64,000 nt of DNA from Pseudanabaena sp. Chao 1811 (GTDB lineage Bacteria; Cyanobacteriota; Cyanobacteriia; Pseudanabaenales; Pseudanabaenaceae), in NCBI RefSeq assembly GCF_027942295.1, contig NZ_CP101416.1, positions 1,364,001 to 1,428,000 of the forward strand. Reading direction: 5' to 3'. Made by a program: the position numbers and the translations under genes. Shown in pieces: positions 57,500 to 64,000 of this stretch (positions are counted from its first letter, which is position 1; every line of letters begins with the position of its first letter). The notes under the pieces are model-generated. The model was not told the origin of the DNA. It worked only from the letters and a program-made list of their open reading frames with translations, and searched no databases.

Positions 57500-57871
57500 A
57501 TTAATCAACAGTCCAATGATCAATAGAATCAACATCAACACGATTTGATACCAGATAATTGGCTGCACCATCAGATCCGCAATCAGATGCGATAAATTTA
57601 GCAATGTGTATAGCGCTGTAAACCAGAAATGGATGGTGCGAAATCGTCTGGCATGGGTCATCACCGTGCCAACAATTGCTGCCATTGGTAACGCAAAAAA
57701 GGCGAGCATTAACCACATCACTGGGGCGATCGCTTCCATATTTTGAGCCTGAGATACGACCACATTTAGACCATGAAATAGGGGCATTAAACCTAGCTGG
57801 GTATGGAAGAGTAACCCGAGAAGAAAAACGCTCCACAGAGAGACAATTTTTTCTTGATAATTATGTGCCAT
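57431..57871 (-). CDS. Small membrane protein, four helices
   Basis: The product from ATG 57871 (146 residues) has the ribosome site AGGAGGT 8 bases upstream, which selects this start over the longer reading at 57901. Helices fall near IVSLWSVFLLGLLFHTQLGL, VMWLMLAFFALPMAAIVGTV, FWFTALYTLLNLSHLIADL and IVLMLILLIIGLLINLVAW. Family not recognised. Its 3' end overlaps the cyclase coding region by 69 bp in the opposite sense. Confidence 0.7.
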   Translation of the reverse strand: MAHNYQEKIVSLWSVFLLGLLFHTQLGLMPLFHGLNVVVSQAQNMEAIAPVMWLMLAFFALPMAAIVGTVMTHARRFRTIHFWFTALYTLLNLSHLIADLMVQPIIWYQIVLMLILLIIGLLINLVAWQWMHDGRNIHMKDSERFA

Positions 57872-57901
57872 AAGGTTCTTACCTCCTAAGCTCAAAATCA
57901 A

Positions 57902-57961
57902 GTCTAGTAAGAATTTTGGATTTTCATTTTGTCCTAGGTAAAATGAAAACAGCTATATCTA
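57902..57961. repeat. Partial copy of the MITE-like element
   Basis: The sequence from CTAGTAAGAATTTTGGATTT to AACAGCTATATCTA parallels 34618-34675 position for position with substitutions. The left half of the full element is missing. Confidence 0.65.
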
Positions 57962-58072
57962 CGAAAACCTAAATGATGCAAAACCCTACTGAAGTTAATT
58001 CTTGATTTTTTGAAGAAGCATTGTTGAAATGTATCTATCTCAATTGTAAGCTATTTGACTTGCTGGCTGATC

Positions 58073-58091
58073 GGCGGCGCATTGCGCCGCC
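58073..58091 (-). terminator. GC hairpin after adhE
   Basis: GGCGGCGC, loop ATT, GCGCCGCC. It lies 9 bp beyond the adhE stop on the minus strand; there is no long T tract. Confidence 0.65.
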
Positions 58092-58099
58092 TGTTATCT

Positions 58100-60691
58100 T
58101 TAGCCGTAATATGCCTGTACCATCAATTGCTTGAGATCAGCAATCAAGGGATAACGAGGATTTGCACCCGTGCATTGATCATCAAAAGCTCGATCTGCCA
58201 TGTCTTCGACATGAGACATAAAGAACTCTTCACCGATACCTTGCTCAATCAATGTATCTTTAATCGTGGCAGGAATATCCACTTGTCGCTTGAGATCCTC
58301 CACTGCTGCGATCAGATTTACCACTTTTTCCTCTTCCGTCTCACCGCCTAGATTGAGATAGTCGGCAATCCTTGCATAGCGCCACTTGCTATTGGGATAT
58401 TTATTTTGCGAGAAGATCGCTTGCTTGAAGGGCACATCGGTAGCATTGTAGCGAATCACATGGGAAATCATCAGAGCGTTGGCTAAACCGTGGGGAATGT
58501 GACAAGTACCGCCTAACTGGTGCGCGATCGAGTGGCAGACTCCTAAGAAAGCATTAGCAAAGGCAAGCCCTGCGATCGTTGCCGCGTAATGCACTTTTTC
58601 CCTTGCCTTGGGATCGTTAGCGCCATTTTTGTAAGCACTAGGCAAATATTTGAACAATAAGCGAATTGCTTCAAGAGCTAAGCCATTGGTATATTCCGAA
58701 GCGAGGACAGACACATAGGCTTCAAGGGCATGGGTGAGGGCATCGATACCACCATAAGCGGTAAGGCGTTTAGGAATATTCAGAGTCAGCGAGGGATCGA
58801 CGATCGCCATATTGGGTGTCAGCGCATAGTCAGCGAGAGGATACTTGATCCCTGTTTTCTCATCGGTGACAACCGCAAAGGGAGTTACTTCCGAGCCAGT
58901 TCCCGATGTGGTAGGAATCGAGACCATAATTGCTTTTACGCCCAAGGGTGGCAATTCGTAAACGCGCTTGCGAATGTCCATGAAGCGCATGGCTAAGCCT
59001 TCAAACTCAATCTCTGGATGTTCGTACATCAACCACATCACTTTGGCGGCATCCATCGGAGAACCTCCACCAAAGGCAATAATCACATCAGGATTGAAGC
59101 TCTTGCAAATAGCTAAGCCCTTATTGACTGTGGAGAGGGAAGGATCGGGTTCGACATCGTAGAAGGTATAGTGGGCGATGCCAATTTCTTCTAAACTGTC
59201 GGTCACTTCTTTGGTTAAGCCCAATTCAAACAAAGGGCGATCGGTGACAATGAGAGCACGTTTGCGATCCTTGAGATCGCGCAGAGCAACAGGCAAGCAA
59301 CCAGATTTGAAATAAATTTTTGGGGGAATGCGAAACCAGAGCATATTCTCGCGACGCTCGGCAGCGGTTTTGACATTGAGCAGATGATGGGGTGTGACGT
59401 TTGCCGAGACAGAGTTACCACCCCAACTACCGCAACCAAGGGTCAGCGAAGGATCGAGGCGGAAGTTATAGAGATCCCCGATCGCACCTTGAGAGGATGG
59501 CGTATTGATCAGTACCCGCGAAGTTTCTAGTTTATGCTCGAAATAGCGAATATGTTCTTGATTATTGGGAGCCGTATACAGCACCGAAGTATGTCCATGT
59601 CCACCAAACAGAACTAATGCTTCTGCCTTATCAACCGCATCATGGAAGTCCTTAGCGTGATACATGGCAAGGATTGGCGATAGCTTCTCATAGGCAAAGG
59701 GTTCATTTTTATTGATTGCCTCGACTTCTCCAATTAAAACCCTTGTGTTGTCAGGGATTTCAAATCCTGCGATTTGGGCGATCGCCGCAACCGACTGACC
59801 AACGATCGCAGCATTCAAACGCCCCTCGGTGAGAATGACCTGACGAACTTGATCGCGTTCTTGCTCATTGAGAAAATAAGCACCACGCTTAATAAATTCT
59901 TCTCTAACTGCGTCATAAATAGCATCGACGACAACAACCGACTGTTCAGAAGCGCAAATCGTGCCGTTATCAAAGGTTTTGCTCAGAATAATTGAACTGA
60001 CTGCCATTTGAATATGGGCGGTTTCATCAATGATGGCAGGTGTATTACCCGCACCCACACCGATAGAAGGATGTCCCGAAGAATAGGCAGCCTTGACCAT
60101 ACCCGGACCTCCCGTTGCCAAAATCAACTTGATATCATGGTGCTGCATTAACGCCTGCGACAATGGCACGGTTGGTTCATCAATCCAGCCGATAATATCG
60201 GGAGGTGCGCCCGCCGCGATCGCTGCCTCAAGGACAATTTTTGCCGCCGCGATCGTACATTCCTTCGCATGGGGATGGGGCGAGAAGATGATCCCATTAC
60301 GGGTTTTCAGCGCAATCAAGGACTTGAAAATCGTGGTCGAAGTGGGATTAGTCACAGGGACGATCCCCGCTAAAATTCCCACAGGTTCAGCGATACGTTC
60401 ATAACCAAAATGCTTGTCCGACTCGATGACACCGCAGGTTTTATCATTCTTATACTTGTTGTAAATCATTTCCGAAGCAAAGTGATTCTTAATCGCTTTG
60501 TCTTCAATGACACCCATACCCGATTCCTTCACTGCTGCCTTAGCAAGGGGAATCCGCGCTGCGTTGGCGGCTAATGCTGCCTGTTTGAAAATGCGATCGA
60601 CCTGTTCCTGCGTAAAATCAGCAAATTCCGCTTGGGCAATCTTTACCCTCTGAATCAACAATTCCAATTCTTCTACATTCGTAACTTTCAT
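58100..60691 (-). CDS. adhE: Bifunctional acetaldehyde-CoA / alcohol dehydrogenase
   Basis: AdhE reduces acetyl-CoA to acetaldehyde and then ethanol, regenerating NAD+ in fermentation. The 863-residue protein has an N-terminal aldehyde dehydrogenase (FGGHGHTSVLYT, NGTICASEQSVVVVD with the catalytic Cys) and a C-terminal iron-dependent alcohol dehydrogenase (IAFGGGSPMDAAKVMW, the metal motif HSIAHQLGGTCHIPHG). SD GAGGAG precedes ATG 60691. It is the last gene of pflB-pflA-adhE. Confidence 0.97.
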   Translation of the reverse strand: MKVTNVEELELLIQRVKIAQAEFADFTQEQVDRIFKQAALAANAARIPLAKAAVKESGMGVIEDKAIKNHFASEMIYNKYKNDKTCGVIESDKHFGYERIAEPVGILAGIVPVTNPTSTTIFKSLIALKTRNGIIFSPHPHAKECTIAAAKIVLEAAIAAGAPPDIIGWIDEPTVPLSQALMQHHDIKLILATGGPGMVKAAYSSGHPSIGVGAGNTPAIIDETAHIQMAVSSIILSKTFDNGTICASEQSVVVVDAIYDAVREEFIKRGAYFLNEQERDQVRQVILTEGRLNAAIVGQSVAAIAQIAGFEIPDNTRVLIGEVEAINKNEPFAYEKLSPILAMYHAKDFHDAVDKAEALVLFGGHGHTSVLYTAPNNQEHIRYFEHKLETSRVLINTPSSQGAIGDLYNFRLDPSLTLGCGSWGGNSVSANVTPHHLLNVKTAAERRENMLWFRIPPKIYFKSGCLPVALRDLKDRKRALIVTDRPLFELGLTKEVTDSLEEIGIAHYTFYDVEPDPSLSTVNKGLAICKSFNPDVIIAFGGGSPMDAAKVMWLMYEHPEIEFEGLAMRFMDIRKRVYELPPLGVKAIMVSIPTTSGTGSEVTPFAVVTDEKTGIKYPLADYALTPNMAIVDPSLTLNIPKRLTAYGGIDALTHALEAYVSVLASEYTNGLALEAIRLLFKYLPSAYKNGANDPKAREKVHYAATIAGLAFANAFLGVCHSIAHQLGGTCHIPHGLANALMISHVIRYNATDVPFKQAIFSQNKYPNSKWRYARIADYLNLGGETEEEKVVNLIAAVEDLKRQVDIPATIKDTLIEQGIGEEFFMSHVEDMADRAFDDQCTGANPRYPLIADLKQLMVQAYYG

Positions 60692-60719
60692 CTGTGAATA
60701 CTCCTCAATTCAAATTATG

Positions 60720-60771
60720 AATTACGAATTACAAATTACGAATTAACATTCGTAATTTGTAATTCGTAATT
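60720..60771. repeat. Perfect 24-bp inverted repeat between pflA and adhE
   Basis: AATTACGAATTACAAATTAC plus GAAT (60720-60743), loop TAAC, then the exact complement to 60771. It reaches to 2 bp from the pflA stop. The arms also contain ACGAATT and AATTACGA direct repeats. Confidence 0.85.
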
Positions 60772-60772
60772 G

Positions 60773-61513
60773 TTAAATCCCTACCGCCCCAAGGGCATTG
60801 ATCCCGCGATCGCGGAAGATATCAACCGTTTGCTGTACTAGTTCGGGTGGTGCTGGTGGCGTATCTTTGAGGGAATAGGGCAGGCCTAATTGCTCCCATT
60901 TGTATTCCCCCATTTTGTGAAATGGTAAAACTTCCAATCTTTCGACATTAGTTAAGGTGACGATAAAATCGGCAAGTTGATTAACATTAGCAATGTTATC
61001 GGTGAGATGTGGTACTAAAACGAACCGAATCCAAACAGGTTTCTTGATCTCGCTGAGATATCTTGCCATGGCTAGGGTTGGCTCGATGGAAACACTGGTA
61101 ACTTGGTAATAGAGTTCGGGAATATAGGATTTAATATCCAGTAACACCAAATCGGTTTCGGCGAGAACGGGTTGCGCCACTTCTAATGCACAATAACCCG
61201 ATGTATCAAGGGCTGTGTGTAAGCCGAGTTCATGACAACGCTTAAAGATTTCTCTGGTAAATTCTGGCTGCATCAGAGGTTCACCACCACTGACGGTTAC
61301 GCCACCTTTGCGAATGAAGGATTTACATTTTTTGATCTCATCGATCAGATAGTCAACGGTAACTTCTTTCCCATCATGGGCATTGCGACAGTCTGGGTTA
61401 TGACAATAGAGACAACGGAGGGGACAGCCCTGAGTAAATACAATAAATCTGATCCCCGGTCCGTCTACCGTACCAAAAGTTTCAATCGAATGAATGCGTC
61501 CAATTCCAGACAT
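60773..61513 (-). CDS. pflA: Pyruvate formate-lyase activating enzyme
   Basis: A radical-SAM enzyme that places the glycyl radical on PflB. The 246-residue product (from ATG 61513) has the 4Fe-4S motif QGCPLRCLYCHNPDCR (CxxxCxxC), then the GGEPLMQPEF-type SAM motif (VTVSGGEPLMQPEF). AGGAG lies 7 bases before ATG 61513; the longer reading from 61546 would begin inside the pflB terminator hairpin, so 61513 is correct. Confidence 0.95.
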   Translation of the reverse strand: MSGIGRIHSIETFGTVDGPGIRFIVFTQGCPLRCLYCHNPDCRNAHDGKEVTVDYLIDEIKKCKSFIRKGGVTVSGGEPLMQPEFTREIFKRCHELGLHTALDTSGYCALEVAQPVLAETDLVLLDIKSYIPELYYQVTSVSIEPTLAMARYLSEIKKPVWIRFVLVPHLTDNIANVNQLADFIVTLTNVERLEVLPFHKMGEYKWEQLGLPYSLKDTPPAPPELVQQTVDIFRDRGINALGAVGI

Positions 61514-61530
61514 AGAATCTCCTATTTGTT

Positions 61531-61560
61531 TAAAAAAGTGCCGCAAGCGGCACTTTTTTA
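61531..61560 (-). terminator. Hairpin between pflB and pflA
   Basis: TAAAAAAGTGCCGC, loop AA, GCGGCACTTTTTTA: 14-bp perfect stem with a T run, just after pflB. It may reduce read-through so that pflB is made in excess over pflA and adhE. Confidence 0.85.
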
Positions 61561-61563
61561 AAA

Positions 61564-63792
61564 CTATACTCGTTCATGGAATGTGCGTTTAATCACATCC
61601 ATTTGCTGTTCACGGGTGAGCTTAATGAAGTTCACGGCATAGCCCGAAACCCGAATTGTCAACTGGGGATAGTTTTCGGGATGTTCCATCGCATCCATTA
61701 AGGTACTGCGATCGAGGGCATTCACGTTAATGTGATGACCGCCATCGTGGAAATAGCCATCGAGCAAACCAACGAGGTTATTCGTGCGATCGCTTTCCTG
61801 TCTACCCAAGGCACTTGGCATAATCGAGAAGGTATTCGAGATACCGTCCTGACAATCGCTGTAGGGCAATTTGGCAACCGATGAGAGCGAGGCGATCGCG
61901 CCGCAACAATCGCGCCCATGCATCGGATTTGCACCGGGGGCAAAGGGTTCGCCAGCCCTGCGTCCATCGGGAGTGTTACCCGTTTTCTTACCATAGACCA
62001 CGTTAGAAGTAATCGTGAGTACCGATTGCGTAGGTACGGCATGGCGATAGGCAGGATGTTTGCGGATCTCATTCATGAACCTTGCCACGAGGTCAACAGC
62101 GATATTATCGACGCGATCATCGTTATTGCCATACTTGGGATATTCGCCGACCGTTTCGTAATCTACCGCCAAGCCTTGCTCGTTGCGAATTACCTTCACC
62201 TTGGCATATTTAATCGCCGAGAGCGAGTCGGTGACGACCGATAGACCAGCAATACCACAAGCCATCGTTCGATAGACATCGCGATCGTGCAGTGCCATTT
62301 CGATGCGCTCGTAGCAATACTTGTCATGCATATAGTGAATGACATTCAGCGTATTGATGTATGCCTTCGCCAACCATGCCATCATTTGTTGCAAGCGATC
62401 ATTGACTTCTTGATAGTCAAGATATGCACTGGTAATTGGTGCGAAGTTGGGCGCAACTTGCTCCCCAGACTTCTCATCCTTACCACCATTGATCGCATAG
62501 AGTAGCGTCTTGGCAAGATTGACCCTCGCACCGAAGAACTGCATCTGCTTACCAATTCGCATGACTGACACACAACAGGCGATCGCATAGTCATCGCCAT
62601 AGGTTGGACGCATCAGGTCATCATTTTCGTACTGAATGGAACTGGTATCGCTGGATACCTTCGCGCAGAACTGTTTGAAGTTTTCGGGTAAATGTTCTGA
62701 CCATAAAACCGTCAAGTTAGGCTCTGGAGCTGCGCCCAGATTGACCAACGTATGCAGGAATCGGAAACTATTCTTGGTAACTAAAGTCCGACCATCGGCA
62801 CTCATACCGCCGATCGCTTCTGTCACCCATGTGGGATCACCTGAGAATAGATCATTGTAGTCAGGGGTACGCAAGAAGCGTACCATGCGTAACTTCATTA
62901 CGAAATGATCGATTAATTCTTGCAATTCTGTTTCCGCGATCGCGCCATTCTGCAAATCACGCTCGAAATATATGTCTAAAAACGTCGAAACCCGACCGAG
63001 GGACATCGCAGCCCCATTTTGTTCCTTGACTGCCCCTAGGTAGCCAAAATAGAGCCATTGCACCGCTTCTTTGGCGGTCATAGCAGGACGACCAATATCA
63101 AAGCCGTACTTCGCTGCCATTTCCTTGAGTTCAAACAATGCGCGAATTTGTTCCGATAGTTCTTCCCTTAGACGAATGGTTTCTTCGTCCATGACATCGA
63201 CATCAAGGGATTCCTTTTGGGTCTTCTTGTCATCGATGAGGCGATCGACACCATAGAGCGCTACCCGACGATAATCGCCAATAATCCTTCCCCGTCCATA
63301 GGCATCGGGCAAGCCTGTAATGATCCCCGATTTCCTTGCCTTCCGCATTTCCGTGGTATAGGCATCAAATACGCCATCATTATGGGTTTTGCGATATTTA
63401 GTAAAGACTTCTTCTGTGGCAGGATCAAGTTGATAACCATAGGCTTCCAGTCCCGCTTTCACCACACGGATACCGCCATAGGGCATGATGGCGCGTTTGA
63501 GGGGCTTATCTGTCTGTAAGCCGACAATTTGTTCTAGTTCACGATTAATATATCCTGCATCATGGGCAGTGATCCCAGCAGGAACCTTCGTATCAACATC
63601 CAAAATCCCCTTTTGGCGTTCTAGTTTCATCAGTTCTAGCACTTCACTCCAAAGCTGCTGGGTTCTAGTAGTTGGTGCAACCAGAAACTCAGCAGTTCCT
63701 TCGTAAGGTGTGTAATTCTTTTGGATAAAATCTCTAACGTTAATCTCTTTTGTCCAACTGCCTTCCGTAAAGCCCTGCCATTCTACATACAT
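61564..63792 (-). CDS. pflB: Pyruvate formate-lyase
   Basis: PflB splits pyruvate to acetyl-CoA and formate by a glycyl radical and is oxygen-sensitive. The ~742-residue protein shows the active-site pair [11 protein letters not shown] (adjacent cysteines), the C-terminal glycyl-radical loop [19 protein letters not shown], and the domain [18 protein letters not shown]. The ATG at 63792 has GGAGG 8 bases upstream, so it is preferred to the TTG at 63807. First gene of the fermentation operon. Confidence 0.97.
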   Translation of the reverse strand: MYVEWQGFTEGSWTKEINVRDFIQKNYTPYEGTAEFLVAPTTRTQQLWSEVLELMKLERQKGILDVDTKVPAGITAHDAGYINRELEQIVGLQTDKPLKRAIMPYGGIRVVKAGLEAYGYQLDPATEEVFTKYRKTHNDGVFDAYTTEMRKARKSGIITGLPDAYGRGRIIGDYRRVALYGVDRLIDDKKTQKESLDVDVMDEETIRLREELSEQIRALFELKEMAAKYGFDIGRPAMTAKEAVQWLYFGYLGAVKEQNGAAMSLGRVSTFLDIYFERDLQNGAIAETELQELIDHFVMKLRMVRFLRTPDYNDLFSGDPTWVTEAIGGMSADGRTLVTKNSFRFLHTLVNLGAAPEPNLTVLWSEHLPENFKQFCAKVSSDTSSIQYENDDLMRPTYGDDYAIACCVSVMRIGKQMQFFGARVNLAKTLLYAINGGKDEKSGEQVAPNFAPITSAYLDYQEVNDRLQQMMAWLAKAYINTLNVIHYMHDKYCYERIEMALHDRDVYRTMACGIAGLSVVTDSLSAIKYAKVKVIRNEQGLAVDYETVGEYPKYGNNDDRVDNIAVDLVARFMNEIRKHPAYRHAVPTQSVLTITSNVVYGKKTGNTPDGRRAGEPFAPGANPMHGRDCCGAIASLSSVAKLPYSDCQDGISNTFSIMPSALGRQESDRTNNLVGLLDGYFHDGGHHINVNALDRSTLMDAMEHPENYPQLTIRVSGYAVNFIKLTREQQMDVIKRTFHERV

Positions 63793-63815
63793 TGCTTTAA
63801 CCTCCAATGTTGTGT

Positions 63816-63845
63816 CTGAAAGATAAGAGTGTCTTTATCTTTCAG
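63816..63845 (-). promoter_or_regulatory. 5' stem-loop at the pflB transcript start
   Basis: CTGAAAGATAA pairs with TTATCTTTCAG around GAGTGTCT. It begins at the predicted transcription start and ends 24 bases before the pflB ATG, so it can fold at the mRNA 5' end or serve as an operator. Confidence 0.6.
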
Positions 63846-63849
63846 TTCT

Positions 63850-63877
63850 ATTATAGGTTTATCCATTAATCCCTCAA
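63850..63877 (-). promoter_or_regulatory. Predicted promoter of pflB-pflA-adhE
   Basis: On the minus strand, TTGAGG (63872-63877) and TATAAT (63850-63855) are separated by 16 bp, a good sigma-70-type pair. Predicted start near 63843. A palindrome GTAAT-CTT-ATTAC (63888-63900) lies 10 bp upstream of the -35 and could bind a regulator. Confidence 0.7.
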
Positions 63878-63961
63878 GAAAATAGCAGTAATCTTATTAC
63901 AAAAGTTAACTCGCAAAATCTAATCCAATCAGGGGATGCAGACTCGAAAAAGCCGATTTTA

Positions 63962-63992
63962 CGTGAGCCGTCGGCTATGCGGGCGGCTCACG
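63962..63992. repeat. Hairpin at the right edge
   Basis: CGTGAGCCG pairs with CGGCTCACG around a GC-rich centre TCGGCTATGCGGG. It resembles the GCTACGCGGGCG-centred repeat at 16622-16688. Confidence 0.6.
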
Positions 63993-64000
63993 CTTCTAGT

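Noticed and set aside
61514-61546. Longer pflA start
   Set aside because: It would begin inside the pflB terminator hairpin, while ATG 61513 has a good ribosome site.

Overview
The window reads as a chromosomal stretch of a non-heterocystous cyanobacterium. The evidence is the photosystem II genes (psbC, psbB, psbT), a chlorophyll-biosynthesis cyclase (acsF) with its partner ycf54, rubisco activase, a set of cyanobacterial/plastid ycf-type genes (ycf39, ycf23, ycf54, PSRP-3/ycf65), a glnB with an NtcA-type promoter, and very frequent HIP1 octamers (GCGATCGC). Gene order and protein style suggest a Pseudanabaena-like genome, but that is inference. No rRNA, tRNA or CRISPR array was seen.

Layout. 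1-10.4 kb: 3' part of psbC, PSRP-3, a HAD protein, ycf54, an overlapping PP2C phosphatase/pentapeptide-repeat kinase pair, a GNAT acetyltransferase, grpE-dnaK and accD. 10.4-16.1 kb is the accessory part: nagA, a Uma2-type protein, and a HEPN-like gene that is clearly dead. That gene is broken by a complete IS1-like element (1067 bp, inverted ends, 8-bp target duplication) and also by a frameshift and a nonsense codon. Upstream of it lie an orphan antitoxin-like gene and a stray copy of the 3' end of ycf23. 16.8-31.6 kb: a lipid kinase facing a PAP2 phosphatase, ycf23, gap, lnt, a DUF389 membrane protein, metH, ycf39, a small conserved protein and a CNT nucleoside transporter. 31.7-37.2 kb: rpsT, a small DUF7219-type protein, a DEAD-box helicase, an MFS transporter and acsF.

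37.4-40.9 kb holds a four-gene cluster on the minus strand: a biuret hydrolase (biuH), a duplicated-ATPase ABC subunit, a cupin and a second BiuH-like/TrtA-like hydrolase. It looks like a module for using biuret/triuret-type nitrogen compounds, but its transporter has no permease or binding protein in the window. 41-46 kb: rubisco activase, an alpha/beta hydrolase, psbB-psbT and glycerate kinase (photorespiration). 46-54.5 kb: a repeat-rich lipoprotein, a cytochrome b/Tat-exported molybdoenzyme pair, glnB, a calcium-type P-ATPase, an ATPase-like protein with a defective P-loop, and mutL. 54.6-57.9 kb: a GAF-LuxR regulator, an adenylate cyclase and a small membrane protein. 58.1-63.8 kb: a fermentation operon pflB-pflA-adhE with a readable sigma-70-type promoter and a stem-loop at the predicted mRNA start.

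Intergenic DNA is rich in long perfect inverted repeats. Some are simple terminators. Others form dispersed families: a ~130-bp double-hairpin element in two copies, an AGCGGTTTT-ended MITE-like element in one full and one partial copy, and hairpins with a GGCGC-NNN-GCGCC core at four or more sites.
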